Shown in pieces: positions 8,322 to 17,015 of a stretch of DNA of 64,000 nucleotides. The notes under the pieces are model-generated. The model saw only the letters and a list, made by a program, of their open reading frames with translations, did no database searches and was not told the origin of the DNA. A program made the position numbers and the translations under genes. The stretch is taken from NCBI RefSeq assembly GCF_019443125.1, contig NZ_JAHYXK010000011.1:62001-126000 (forward strand). The letters run 5' to 3'. The stretch's first letter is position 1. Each line of letters opens with the position of its first letter. This stretch comes from Pontibacter aydingkolensis. Lineage in GTDB: Bacteria > Bacteroidota > Bacteroidia > Cytophagales > Hymenobacteraceae.

Positions 8322-10682
8322 ATGCGAAAGATTTTACTATTACTCCTGTTACTGGTGCTTACTAAGGTTACCTATGCTCAGGTAAGTTCAGCAAAGCTTG
8401 TGGGTACAGTAAGTGATTCTACAGGCAGTGCAGTTGAATATGCAACAATAGCACTCCTTAACACCACAAAAGGCGCTACATCAGATGCAAAGGGCAACTT
8501 TACTATAGCAGGTCTTCAGGCTGGCAGGTATACAGTTGTTGTTTCTGCTATTGGCTACCAAACTAAAAGACAGGTGGTGGAAGTACAAGACAGGGAGCTA
8601 AGAGAGCTTTCTTTTGCGCTACAGGACGCCAGAAGTATGCTGAATGAAGTGGTAATTACCTCCCGTAAGCGTGACCAGCATAAAGAAAATCTCACTTCTT
8701 CTATTACCTCTGTAAATTCGCAATTGCTCCAGGAACAGCAGCAGGTAAGCAACAACCCAATCGATATATTGGCTGTAACGGTGCCGGGTATGGGGCATTC
8801 TTCTGGTACAAGCAGCAACTGGGCTCAGACGCTTAGAGGGCGCCAGGTGCTGGTAATGGTGGACGGGGTGCCGCAGTCTACGCCGCTACGCAATGGCTCT
8901 GTGGATATGAGAACCATAGACCCACACGTGCTGCAGGGCATTGAGGTAATTAAAGGCGCTACATCTATTTATGGAAACGGTGCCGCTGGTGGTGTGATCA
9001 ATTACATTACAAAAGATACCGATGCGATCAAGAAATTCTCTTCTAAAACCCAACTGGCCTCTACAGGTTCTTTTACAAATACCAAAGAAAGTATAGGTGG
9101 CCGCCTGAACCAGTCGTTTTTTGGCAAGGCTGGGAAACTAGGCTATATTGTAAGCGGCGGTTACGAACAAACAGGTGTAGCCAGGGATGCCGATGGTGAT
9201 ATTATTGGCCCGATATACGGCATGAGCAACCTCGAAAACCGCAATGCTTTTGGTAAACTGAGTTACGACATTACCTCTAAACAGCGCGTGCAGCTTAGCT
9301 ACAATTACTTTGGCAGCCAGGTAAAAACGCACCTGAGTGAGGTAATGGGAAGTATAAAAGAAGACCGTAAAACCACAGCTGTGCCAGGTGCAGTACTGGG
9401 CTCTCCGGAAGGCACCCGCTGGAACCACAACGGCTTACTAAAGTATTCTTACGATAGCCTGTTTCTGAACACAAGCCTGAACGTGAGTGCTTATGTGCAG
9501 GACATCAGCACTGTGTTTGTGTACAGCCCAACGTTTGAGGGTGGTGGTCAGTCTACTATTCAATCCTCTAAAAAAGGTGTTCGCCTTGATCTGAACACAC
9601 CTTTTGGAATTGGCGCAAATGTTATCGGAGACCTGATCTATGGCCTTGACCTGCTGAACGACATAACATCACAGCCTTTGCTGGATGGCAGAACCTGGGT
9701 GCCGAAAATGGACATGGTGAGCACAGCTCCGTTCCTGCAGCTACAGGCTAATTTTCTCAACGACCTGGTGTTTAACGGTGGTGTTCGTTTTGAAAACATT
9801 AACATAGGCATGCCGGATTATACTACCCTTAAGCCTTATAATAATAACACAAAAACCTTTGGCAACAGCGTAGATGTAAAGGGTGGCGAGTTGCAGTATA
9901 ACAACCTGGTGTTTAACAGTGGCTTGAAGTATAACCGATTCAATTTATTTAAACCATTTGTTAACTTCTCGCAGGGTTTCTCTGTGGCTGACCTGGGTGT
10001 GCTGCTTCGTCGGGCAACTGTAAATGATATTGCGCTTATCCAGACAGAGGCTGTGATCGTGAACAACTATGAGGTAGGCTTTGCCAGCGAGAACAGAATC
10101 TATAGAGTAGAGGCAGCGGCATACATTAGTCAGTCAGATTTGGGTTCCAGCTTTATGGAGCAGAACGGCTTTTACAACATTATTCGCCTGCCGGAGCGTG
10201 TGCATGGTTTTGAGGTTGCAGCAGACGTAAACCCAACCCGAGACCTGACAGTTGGTGCCACTTACTCTTATGTAGAAGGCAAACGCGACGTAAACGATAA
10301 CGGTAGTTTTGATGATGCAGAAGATACTTACCTGGGTGGTGAGCGAATTTCTGCGCCAAAGTATACTGCCTATGTGCGTTATACCCCGATCAAGAGCCTG
10401 AGCCTGCGAGCAGACCTGATCGGTTCAGGTGAAAGAGATCGCTTTACAGTGCAGGAGTCTACTGGACTTTACAAGGTTTATGAAGGCAAGATTAGCCCTT
10501 ACAGCATAGTGAATTTTGCAGCTTCTTACAGAATGTCGCCATCTACTACCTTTAACCTAGGTGTGGAGAATGTGTTAAATGCAGATTACTTCCCGGCACG
10601 TTCGCAGTTCCTAATGTTCGACCAGTACTACATTAAAGGCCGCGGTGCCAGCTTTACGCTTGGTTTAACGGTAGAGATATAA
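8322..10682 (+). CDS. TonB-dependent receptor, probably for an iron complex
   Basis: A 786-residue outer-membrane transporter. ATG 8322 is chosen because it begins a clean signal peptide (MRKILLLLLLLVLTKVTYAQ); a TTG at 8283 would add 13 residues before it and overlap the operator. Domains are a carboxypeptidase-regulatory-like domain (about 24-110), a plug (about 120-240, with LRGRQVLVMVDGVPQST and IEVIKGATSIYGNGAAGGVI) and a 22-strand barrel ending in the typical aromatic-rich last strand (GASFTLGLTVEI). The substrate is probably a ferric siderophore or similar, inferred from the preceding PepSY gene and the shared operator motif, not from binding residues. A strong hairpin terminator follows. 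Confidence 0.93.
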   Translation: MRKILLLLLLLVLTKVTYAQVSSAKLVGTVSDSTGSAVEYATIALLNTTKGATSDAKGNFTIAGLQAGRYTVVVSAIGYQTKRQVVEVQDRELRELSFALQDARSMLNEVVITSRKRDQHKENLTSSITSVNSQLLQEQQQVSNNPIDILAVTVPGMGHSSGTSSNWAQTLRGRQVLVMVDGVPQSTPLRNGSVDMRTIDPHVLQGIEVIKGATSIYGNGAAGGVINYITKDTDAIKKFSSKTQLASTGSFTNTKESIGGRLNQSFFGKAGKLGYIVSGGYEQTGVARDADGDIIGPIYGMSNLENRNAFGKLSYDITSKQRVQLSYNYFGSQVKTHLSEVMGSIKEDRKTTAVPGAVLGSPEGTRWNHNGLLKYSYDSLFLNTSLNVSAYVQDISTVFVYSPTFEGGGQSTIQSSKKGVRLDLNTPFGIGANVIGDLIYGLDLLNDITSQPLLDGRTWVPKMDMVSTAPFLQLQANFLNDLVFNGGVRFENINIGMPDYTTLKPYNNNTKTFGNSVDVKGGELQYNNLVFNSGLKYNRFNLFKPFVNFSQGFSVADLGVLLRRATVNDIALIQTEAVIVNNYEVGFASENRIYRVEAAAYISQSDLGSSFMEQNGFYNIIRLPERVHGFEVAADVNPTRDLTVGATYSYVEGKRDVNDNGSFDDAEDTYLGGERISAPKYTAYVRYTPIKSLSLRADLIGSGERDRFTVQESTGLYKVYEGKISPYSIVNFAASYRMSPSTTFNLGVENVLNADYFPARSQFLMFDQYYIKGRGASFTLGLTVEI

Positions 10683-10709
10683 TATTAACAATGCCCGCTT
10701 AGTTTTGCT

Positions 10710-10745
10710 AAGGCCATTCCGGTATATCTGGGGTGGCCTTTTTTA
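10710..10745 (+). terminator. Intrinsic terminator after TonB receptor
   Basis: A hairpin with AAGGCCA pairing with TGGCCTT around a loop of about 18 nt, followed by a T-run (TTTTTTAT). Confidence 0.75.
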
Positions 10746-10790
10746 TACTCGAGGGTTAACTAGGTTTATTGTTTAGTCTGGATTAGCAGT

Positions 10791-11651
10791 TCAACTCAAT
10801 AACTCTGCCACGTGTTTTCTAATGTTATGGCAGATCTGGTCAGTAGGCAGGTCATTGTCGTCGGTACCAAAGGGGTTTTCAATTTCCTCAGCAATTAGCT
10901 CTAAGCTAGCCAATGCGTAAAGTATAAGTACCACTACAGGTATAATGTAATAGCCCAGGCTAAACGACCAGCCAAAAGGCAGCGTCATCACATAAAAGAA
11001 CACGAATTTTTTAATGAACACGCTATAGGTAAAGGGTATAGGTGTGTTTTTGATGCGTTCGCAGGCGCCTGTGTGGTCGGTTAGGGCATGTACGTCGGCA
11101 CTAAGGGCCAGCATCTGTGAAGTAGAGAGTGTGCCGTTTTCGTGCAGGGAGTTTACACGGCTATAAATAGCAGATGCGATCTGGTTAGGCAGGTGTCGGC
11201 CTCGCTTTAAATCCAGTACCGGGTCCAGTTCCTCGAAGTTTTCATTCTCGCGCAGCATGTTCTTCAGGGCAAAGGCAAAGTTTGGGATCATGAGCCTGAA
11301 AAAGCGGCGGTCTTCTTCGTGGCGCAGCATGGCGCTTACTTTAATAGCCATGTTACGGGAGGTGTTGGTAAGTCCTCCCCATACTTTGCGGCCTTCCCAC
11401 CAACGGTCATAGGCAGTGTTGGTCCTGAAGACAAGCAGCAAAGAGATCACAAAGCCCAGCACCCCGTGAATCATTCCAAAGTTACGGATATACTTAGATT
11501 CGTCGGAGGTCAGGTAGTTTAGTTCTACAAAGGCAATACCACCGGAATATACGCTTACAGCCACCATAAGCGGCAGCAGCTTACGAAACGTATCGGCCCT
11601 CGAAATCCTGAAAATAAAGATGAACCATTCTTTGGGGTTATAATTGATCAC
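10791..11651 (-). CDS. Bestrophin family protein (UPF0187)
   Basis: A 286-residue membrane protein. The order FRKLLPLMVAVSVYSGGIAF (first helix), GVLGFVISLLLVFRTNTAYDRWWEGRKVWG (split here as FVISLLLVFRTNTAYDRW and WEGRKVWG), the ARG-like RNMAIK stretch, two C-terminal helices (FVFFYVMTLPFGWSFSLGYY and IIPVVVLILYALASLEL) and the end block EEIENPFGTDDNDLPTD is diagnostic of bacterial bestrophin homologues. Known members are pentameric ion channels in the inner membrane; characterised bacterial ones can pass cations, so anion transport is not certain. The gene stands alone, convergent with the TonB receptor gene. Confidence 0.9.
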   Translation of the reverse strand: MINYNPKEWFIFIFRISRADTFRKLLPLMVAVSVYSGGIAFVELNYLTSDESKYIRNFGMIHGVLGFVISLLLVFRTNTAYDRWWEGRKVWGGLTNTSRNMAIKVSAMLRHEEDRRFFRLMIPNFAFALKNMLRENENFEELDPVLDLKRGRHLPNQIASAIYSRVNSLHENGTLSTSQMLALSADVHALTDHTGACERIKNTPIPFTYSVFIKKFVFFYVMTLPFGWSFSLGYYIIPVVVLILYALASLELIAEEIENPFGTDDNDLPTDQICHNIRKHVAELLS

Positions 11652-11978
11652 AGTGTTTAGGTATGTGGGTGATGGTGCTTATACTTTGCAAATTAAGAAA
11701 GCCCGCTTTTGGCTGAACCTGATAAAGTATAGATCAGATAATTTTGGCGGCAAGATACAAATTCTTTGAAGTATGGGTAGATTTAAAGAGAATCAAGATA
11801 CGCCCTCACAGAATCAATGATGGTAATTTGTGCTGGTGCGAGCTTGCAGCTCGTACCCCCCTTGTTAGATAGGAAAGGCTACATTGATGAGGGGTATATT
11901 ACTGACAGGCGGTTTTAAGTACGAGTTGCAAGCTCGCACCATCAGAGGGAATTGACTCAGGTTATACAAACTTATACT
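11652..11978. other. Intergenic region holding a palindromic repeat
   Basis: 327 bp between the starts and stops of two minus-strand genes. Its 11830-11945 part is a repeat element (listed separately). The rest (11652-11829) presumably carries the bestrophin gene promoter; no clear element was identified. Confidence 0.5.
11830..11945. repeat. Palindromic repeat, family A copy 1
   Basis: An element of about 116 bp bounded by 26-nt inverted repeats. The left arm (from 11831) reads TGCTGGTGCGAGCTTGCAGC and continues to GTAC at 11856. The right arm is its reverse complement with two mismatches (11919-11944). The core GGYGCGAG...CTCGTRC recurs at 15404, 25381 and 37874. Confidence 0.75.
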
Positions 11979-12734
11979 TTACAATTTCGGGGCAGCAGCA
12001 GAGCTTATCAGTTGCTGTTCTTTCCAGCGCATGCGGTAGGCGTTCATGGCGGTGTTACCCAGTTTCTTTAGCAGCCTGTAGTTAACTACAGCGCCTATAG
12101 GTGCCCCAACCAGCGGAATCATCTGGGCCATTTTTGCCAGGTCAATGTAATCGCGGTACTCCTGTTGAAAGGCACGCCAGTTAAATTGGTCAATGTCTTC
12201 AGGCAAGTGCTGTTTCTTGGTTTCCCAGTCTTCCATTTGCAGGTATACTTCGCGGCGATGCTCGTGGCTACTAAACGCTAACTGGAATATGTGCAGTAAG
12301 TACACTCGTTCGCGGTAGTCTGCGGCATCGTAACCATAAATGGCGGATATCTCAAATAGCAGTTTTAGTTTTAGGCTGAGAAGCAAGGGGAAATCTGCAA
12401 AACCTAAAAGTATACCTCCAGCCCCTGTAATACCTCCCTCAGCAGCGGCTGCATTCTGGTAAAATTTGATCCTGTCCTGCACCATTAGTTCCCGTTGCTG
12501 CAAACTCAGGCCCTCCAACGGTTTTGTGGTTACAAGTCCGGCACCAAAAAGCATAGCGCGTGTCATTTGCTTAATAGTGGCAGTTATGGCAGCGTGTACT
12601 TTATCTGGTATGTAGCTGTTTATTTTATACTGCAGCTTACGCGCCACAGCATTTAAGAAAGAGGGCGACTGCAGCATTTCTCCCTGCCATTTTCTTAGTT
12701 CACCAAATGCAAAAGTGTTATAGTAGGCAGACAT
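11979..12734 (-). CDS. EcsC family protein
   Basis: A 251-residue protein. It contains GGITGAGGILLGFADFPLLL, the Gly-rich segment typical of EcsC domains, then SLKLKLLFEISAIYGYD and ERVYLLHIFQLAF, and ends with MIPLVGAPIGAVVNYRLL, also typical. EcsC is named after a protein in the Bacillus ecs ABC transporter locus; its biochemical role is not known. Here it is a single gene with no transporter partner. The hydrophobic Gly-rich stretches suggest membrane association. Confidence 0.82.
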   Translation of the reverse strand: MSAYYNTFAFGELRKWQGEMLQSPSFLNAVARKLQYKINSYIPDKVHAAITATIKQMTRAMLFGAGLVTTKPLEGLSLQQRELMVQDRIKFYQNAAAAEGGITGAGGILLGFADFPLLLSLKLKLLFEISAIYGYDAADYRERVYLLHIFQLAFSSHEHRREVYLQMEDWETKKQHLPEDIDQFNWRAFQQEYRDYIDLAKMAQMIPLVGAPIGAVVNYRLLKKLGNTAMNAYRMRWKEQQLISSAAAPKL

Positions 12735-12980
12735 AGGACTTTAAATCAGAACTTAAGCAGCTATACGGGGGTAGTATACATCTAAGGTAAAAAACTAAAA
12801 TGAAACTTGTTTCTCAAATTCAATGTATATACATTTGATGTATGTATATGTAATGTGTATCGGTTTATAATATACTTGCAGTTTAAAACTACATAACAAC
12901 TATACTTTACGAAATTAAACAATTGAGATTTTAGCGAGGTATAGATTAAGTCAGAAATTCATAACACTAAAAATAAGATT

Positions 12981-13517
12981 ATGGCAACTACTAAATGGTC
13001 GATAGACCCAACCCACAGCGAAATACAGTTTAAAGTAAAGCACCTGATGATCACAACTGTAACAGGCTACTTCGCAAAGTTTAACCTGGAAGTGGAGACT
13101 GAGGGCGATGACTTTACAAAAGCTAATAAAGTTGTTTTCACAGCTGATGTGGACTCTATCAACACCAATAACGAGCAGCGCGATACGCACCTGAAATCAG
13201 CAGACTTCTTTGATGCAGATAACCACGAGCAGGTAAGATTTGAAGGAAAAGACTTTGAGAAAGTATCGGATGAAGAGTACAAACTGCACGGCGACCTGAC
13301 TATTCGTGGTACTACGAAGCCAGTTACTGTAAAGGTAGAGTTTGGTGGTATTGTAGTAGACCCTTATGGCCAGACAAAAGCAGGCTTTACTGTTGACGGC
13401 AAGATAAATCGCAAAGACTATGGCTTAACCTGGAGTGCTGTAACTGAGGCTGGCAGCATAGTAGTAAGCGACGAGATTAAACTGCATGCTGAGATACAGC
13501 TGGTGAAGCAGGCCTGA
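12981..13517 (+). CDS. YceI family protein
   Basis: A 178-residue protein without a signal peptide. Family marks are the opening TKWSIDPTHSEIQFKVKHLM, then VDSINTNNEQRDTHLKSADF, LHGDLTIRGTTKPVTVKVEF and the ending WSAVTEAGSIVVSDEIKLHA. YceI proteins are lipocalin-like barrels that bind long polyprenyl chains such as those of quinones. This one appears cytoplasmic, as many Bacteroidota copies are. The upstream region contains TATACTTG around 12870, one mismatch from the -7 consensus, and a TGTATATACA palindrome at about 12830. Confidence 0.93.
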   Translation: MATTKWSIDPTHSEIQFKVKHLMITTVTGYFAKFNLEVETEGDDFTKANKVVFTADVDSINTNNEQRDTHLKSADFFDADNHEQVRFEGKDFEKVSDEEYKLHGDLTIRGTTKPVTVKVEFGGIVVDPYGQTKAGFTVDGKINRKDYGLTWSAVTEAGSIVVSDEIKLHAEIQLVKQA

Positions 13518-13636
13518 TAAATATCAGGACAAAAAACGTTTGGCAAAGGACAAAAGACTTCTGAAGATTTCCAGTAACCGTTATTTGGTCTCTGTGTATA
13601 CTTTAGGCTATGTCTGTCCTCATTGATAAGTAGAAT

Positions 13637-13660
13637 AGAGACGCAAAATTTTGCGTCTCT
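13637..13660. terminator. Bidirectional terminator between yceI-like gene and arsC
   Basis: A perfect 24-nt palindrome (AGAGACGCAAAA followed by its reverse complement), with T-rich sequence on the plus side (ATTTCGTTTTA). It lies between convergent genes and can end transcripts from both sides. The sequence also resembles repeated palindromes common in Bacteroidota. Confidence 0.65.
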
Positions 13661-13668
13661 ATTTCGTT

Positions 13669-14286
13669 TTATACTTTACTGAAAGCATATAACATCTCAC
13701 GGCCAATCTGCAGCGTTTTTTCAAAGTATACTTCATCTTGCTCGGCTGTCCCGTCTGATGCTTTTGGATCTTCGTACGTGATGGCAATACGCTTTTCAGC
13801 GCCTGGTACAAAAGGGCAGTTGCCATCGGCATCGGAGCAGGTCATGATGGCGCCAAAACCGGAGGCAGGGTTCGCCGCATCATCAAACTTTTTAGACCAT
13901 ACTTGTACAGGATTTCCGTCTGAAGCATATTTAACTTTATACTTCGGATTTTGGCCTTCCTCAGCTTTTTCAATTTCGAATCCTGCTGCCTTCATGGCCT
14001 TTACTGCTGCCGGATAAAAGGCTGTAGCCTCTGTACCTCCTGAGTAAGAGATTACCCTTTCAATACCAAAGTATACAGCTGCTGCCTGTGCCCATAGTTG
14101 CGCCATGTGGCTGCGACGGGAATTGTGGGTGCAGATAAACACTAGTGGTATCGGCTGGCTCGCTGCTTTCTTATTCCTGATATAGTCGCTTAGCTGCTGT
14201 AACAGTTCTTTTCTTTCTGCGGGTATCTGATCAAATGTTTGAGTCAGTTGTTGGGCAGTTTTGGAGAGTACAGGTAGTAAACTCAT
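13669..14286 (-). CDS. arsC: Arsenate reductase ArsC, thioredoxin-coupled type
   Basis: A 205-residue low-molecular-weight phosphatase-fold enzyme that reduces arsenate to arsenite in the cytoplasm. The catalytic loop CTHNSRR at residues 52-58 (CX5R) fits arsenate reductase rather than tyrosine phosphatase. Cys150 and Cys157 (TCSDADGNCPF) keep the seven-residue spacing of the resolving cysteines of the thioredoxin-dependent pI258 type. The first 45 residues are an N-terminal extension of unknown role compared with the 131-residue pI258 enzyme. It is last in the minus-strand order arsR, arsM, acr3, arsC, 17 bp after acr3, so its arsenite product can be exported by Acr3. Confidence 0.92.
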   Translation of the reverse strand: MSLLPVLSKTAQQLTQTFDQIPAERKELLQQLSDYIRNKKAASQPIPLVFICTHNSRRSHMAQLWAQAAAVYFGIERVISYSGGTEATAFYPAAVKAMKAAGFEIEKAEEGQNPKYKVKYASDGNPVQVWSKKFDDAANPASGFGAIMTCSDADGNCPFVPGAEKRIAITYEDPKASDGTAEQDEVYFEKTLQIGREMLYAFSKV

Positions 14287-14303
14287 GCTAATTTAGAGTT
14301 GGT

Positions 14304-15362
14304 TTATTGTGCATAAAATCTTTTTCTGAGCCAGAAGGCCACGTTAACCAAAGCAATAAGCGCCGGCACCTCCACTAGTGGCCCCACCACACCGGCAAAG
14401 GCCTCACCGGAGTTAATACCAAACACGGCAATGGCAACCGCAATGGCCAACTCAAAGTTATTACCTGCAGCCGTAAATGCTACTGATGCATTTTCAGAAT
14501 AGTTTGCTCCGGCCGCCTTGCCTATAAAGAAGCTTATCAGGAACATAATGGCAAAGTATATTACCAGTGGCACGGCAATACGCAGCACATCAAATGGTAT
14601 ACTTACAATAAGTTCTCCCTTTAAGCTAAACATCACAAGTATGGTAAACAGCAGTGCTATTAGCGTAATAGGGGAGATGGCAGGTATGAATTTGGTCTGG
14701 TACCACTCCTGGCCTTTTAATGGCACAAGTATAACCCGGCTCAGCACACCAGCCAGAAACGGTATCCCCAGGTAAATCGCTACGCTTTCCGCAATTACGC
14801 CGATGGAGATGTCTACAATAGCACCCTCGAATCCAAAAAGCGTTGGGAGCTTGGTAATAAATAACCAGGCATAAAAACTGTATAGGAAAACCTGGAAGAT
14901 ACTATTCAGCGCTACAAGCCCTGCTGCGTATTCACGGCTGCCTTCCGCCAGGTCGTTCCATACTAAAACCATGGCAATACAGCGTGCCAGGCCTATAAGT
15001 ATAAGTCCGGTCATGTACTCAGGGTAGTCGCGCAGAAAAGTAATGGCAAGTATAAACATGAGCAGCGGCCCGATCACCCAGTTCAGGATTAATGACAAGC
15101 CGATGACTTTTACATTTCCGAACACCTTGGGCAGCAGCCGGTAATTCACTTTTGCCAGCGGCGGGTACATCATCAGGATCAAACCAATGGCAATAGGTAT
15201 ATTAGTGGTGCCGGTTGACAGGGAATTGACATAGCCAGAGCTTTCTGGTAAAAAATATCCGATTCCGACGCCAATCAGCATCGCCAGGAAGATCCAAAGG
15301 GTGAGGTAGCGGTCTAAAAAGCCAAGTTTCTTGCGGTTATAGGCAGGTGCGCAATGTTCCAT
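14304..15362 (-). CDS. acr3: Arsenite efflux transporter, ACR3 family
   Basis: A 352-residue inner-membrane carrier with ten predicted helices. [18 protein letters not shown] contains the conserved transport cysteine (Cys128) of ACR3. [20 protein letters not shown] and the end [15 protein letters not shown] are also family signatures. It exports arsenite, probably with proton antiport. A short cytosolic start ([20 protein letters not shown]) precedes helix 1. Downstream arsC follows after 17 bp. Upstream the operon is interrupted by a 119-bp palindromic repeat before arsM, which may lower or stabilise expression of the distal genes. Confidence 0.94.
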   Translation of the reverse strand: MEHCAPAYNRKKLGFLDRYLTLWIFLAMLIGVGIGYFLPESSGYVNSLSTGTTNIPIAIGLILMMYPPLAKVNYRLLPKVFGNVKVIGLSLILNWVIGPLLMFILAITFLRDYPEYMTGLILIGLARCIAMVLVWNDLAEGSREYAAGLVALNSIFQVFLYSFYAWLFITKLPTLFGFEGAIVDISIGVIAESVAIYLGIPFLAGVLSRVILVPLKGQEWYQTKFIPAISPITLIALLFTILVMFSLKGELIVSIPFDVLRIAVPLVIYFAIMFLISFFIGKAAGANYSENASVAFTAAGNNFELAIAVAIAVFGINSGEAFAGVVGPLVEVPALIALVNVAFWLRKRFYAQ

Positions 15363-15403
15363 GTCAGGGTGTTAAAGTGGTAATGTAGTTGGGTTTTAAT
15401 CAG

Positions 15404-15522
15404 TTTTTTGCTGGCGCGAGTTTGTAACTCGTGTCTTATAATGATGTTGAGTTTGTAACTCAACTGGGCCGGGGGCCCACACTATAGCCGGTCACGAGCG
15501 AGGACGCTCGCGCCATCAAAAA
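15404..15522. repeat. Palindromic repeat, family A copy 2, inside ars operon
   Basis: The left arm around 15405-15432 (TTTTTGCTGGCGCGAG then TTTGTAACTCGTGT) is a diverged inverted match of the right arm at 15492-15521. Nested inside are TTGAGTTTGTAACTCAA and GGGCCGGGGGCCC-type palindromes. It fills most of the acr3-arsM gap. Confidence 0.75.
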
Positions 15523-15532
15523 CCAGTTCAGT

Positions 15533-16378
15533 TTAACAGCAGCCGGCACCAGGCTCGCAGCACGCTGAGGTAAGAGGCTTATCACCGTAAACTGTAATGC
15601 TGAAAATGCCGGTATTGCTGTTTCTAAATTCTTTGATCTCTGTTTCGCTCAGGTAATCCTTCAAGATCTCGTCGGGCACCTGTATCGCCTTTTCCTTCTG
15701 TACGGTAATGTTCTCAAAGCCAGCCTCACGAATAATCTGCATGTAATCCTCTTTCTGGATAGCACCTGATACACAACCTGCATACATTTCGCTGGCTTTT
15801 ACCAGGCCTTCAGGCAACTCGCCTACCAGCACCACATCCGAAATACTGAAATGGCCACCGGGCTTAAGTACACGGAAGGTCTCGGCAAAGGCTTTCTGCT
15901 TATCCGGCACCAGGTTCAGGACACAATTACTTACCACTACATCGGCACGGTTGGCGGCAATGGGCAGGTCTTCTATCTCGCCCTGACGGAATTCTACGTT
16001 GTTAAAACCTAGCTTTTCAGCATTGTCTCGTGCTTTAGCGATCATAGCCTCCGTCATGTCTACGCCTATTACTTTGCCGCCTTCGCCTGCTAAAGCACGG
16101 GCCACAAAGCAGTCGTTGCCGGCACCGGAGCCAAGGTCTATTACCGTGTCGCCTTTTTTGATCTGGGCAAATTCTGTTGGCAGGCCGCAACCTAAGCCTA
16201 AGTCAGCATCGGCATTATAGCCTTCCAGTTCGGTGTAGTTATCGGCAAATATAGCGTAGTCTACGGTGCCGCAACCGGTGGCGCCGCAGCACGAAGCTGA
16301 ATTCTGGTCTTTGCTCTGGTTGGCTATTTCGCTATACTTCTCGCGAACGATCTTCTTTAATTCTTCTGCATTGTTCAT
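15533..16378 (-). CDS. arsM: Arsenite S-adenosylmethionine methyltransferase
   Basis: A 281-residue class I methyltransferase that turns arsenite into methylated, partly volatile arsenicals. The SAM site is VIDLGSGAGNDCFVARAL with VIGVDMTEAMI after it. Arsenic-binding cysteines are visible at residues 30, 31, 36 and 64 (SASCCGATGCG, LGLGCGLP), in MYAGCVSGA, and in a C-terminal CCEPGAGCC tail. It follows arsR with a 53-bp gap that contains a second ArsR-like inverted repeat. Methylation together with Acr3 export and ArsC reduction gives a complete arsenic detoxification set. Confidence 0.94.
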   Translation of the reverse strand: MNNAEELKKIVREKYSEIANQSKDQNSASCCGATGCGTVDYAIFADNYTELEGYNADADLGLGCGLPTEFAQIKKGDTVIDLGSGAGNDCFVARALAGEGGKVIGVDMTEAMIAKARDNAEKLGFNNVEFRQGEIEDLPIAANRADVVVSNCVLNLVPDKQKAFAETFRVLKPGGHFSISDVVLVGELPEGLVKASEMYAGCVSGAIQKEDYMQIIREAGFENITVQKEKAIQVPDEILKDYLSETEIKEFRNSNTGIFSITVYGDKPLTSACCEPGAGCC

Positions 16379-16397
16379 AGTTTCTGGGTTTAAATTT

Positions 16398-16413
16398 ATC
16401 GGTATTTTACGAT
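16398..16413. promoter_or_regulatory. Second candidate ArsR operator, before arsM
   Basis: ATCGGTATTTTACGAT in the arsR-arsM gap, a slightly degraded form of the perfect repeat before arsR (ATCG...CGAT, same 16-nt length). It may give arsM a separately repressible promoter. Confidence 0.5.
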
Positions 16414-16431
16414 TAAATAAATCAAATTTTT

Positions 16432-16764
16432 TTAACAGCAGCTGGTATCGCAGGGTTTATACTTGCCAAATATTATCTGCAGCAGTTGCTGCGCTTCTTG
16501 CCATGCTTGTGCATCAATGCAGTAGCATACTTTTTTGCCCTCAATGTCGCCTTTTATCAAACCGGCCTCTTTCAACTCCTTCAGGTGCTGCGACACCGTA
16601 GACTGCGACAGCGGCAGTTCTTCCACAATATCGCCGCAGATGCAGGAGGTGCGTTCCAGCAAAATACGAAGTATGGCAATGCGGGCAGGGTGTCCCAGCG
16701 CCTTCGCATACTTTGCCACCGTTATATCGGCGAGTGTGAATTCTTCTGTTTTTGTAGCTCCCAT
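16432..16764 (-). CDS. arsR: ArsR family metalloregulator
   Basis: A 110-residue winged-helix repressor. [18 protein letters not shown] leads into [20 protein letters not shown] and [13 protein letters not shown]. Cys41 and Cys43 form the Cys-x-Cys inducer site of arsenic sensors, and a C-terminal CDTSCC (Cys105, 109, 110) could supply the third thiol. Arsenite binding would release it from the operator at 16774-16789, which lies over its own -7 element. It heads the operon arsR, arsM, acr3, arsC. Confidence 0.93.
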   Translation of the reverse strand: MGATKTEEFTLADITVAKYAKALGHPARIAILRILLERTSCICGDIVEELPLSQSTVSQHLKELKEAGLIKGDIEGKKVCYCIDAQAWQEAQQLLQIIFGKYKPCDTSCC

Positions 16765-16773
16765 AGTTTTATT

Positions 16774-16789
16774 ATCGTAAAATTACGAT
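16774..16789. promoter_or_regulatory. ArsR operator over the ars promoter
   Basis: A perfect 7-2-7 inverted repeat ATCGTAA-AA-TTACGAT ending 9 nt before the arsR start codon. On the minus strand it contains TAATTTTA, one mismatch from the Bacteroidota -7 box, with CTTG 19 nt upstream. Occupancy would block RNA polymerase, giving autoregulation. Confidence 0.7.
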
Positions 16790-16841
16790 TAAAAGTTTCA
16801 GATGCAAGAGGTTTTGTTATGAAAATATTTTAAACAGACTG

Positions 16842-16929
16842 TTGTCATTTCAATCAGGCTGTCATCTCCACGATAGGAGAGATCTTTATAGAATTCCGGA
16901 TAGATCTCTCCCGATGGTCGAAATGACAA
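16842..16929. repeat. Palindromic repeat, family C
   Basis: Terminal inverted repeats TTGTCATTTC (16842-16851) and GAAATGACAA (16920-16929) enclose an inner pair GGAGAGATCT / AGATCTCTCC. It lies between the terminator of the coiled-coil gene and the ars promoter. Confidence 0.65.
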
Positions 16930-16958
16930 TTGAGCAGGTTATAGATGAAACAAACGCA

Positions 16959-16995
16959 AAAAGCCCCGGAGAACTTTATACTTTCCGGGGCTTTC
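16959..16995 (-). terminator. Intrinsic terminator of coiled-coil membrane protein gene
   Basis: AAAGCCCCGGA pairs with TCCGGGGCTTT across a loop of about 12 nt, giving a GC-rich stem followed by T-rich sequence on the minus strand. Confidence 0.75.
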
Positions 16996-17015
16996 TGATT
17001 CATACTTTAAATAGC

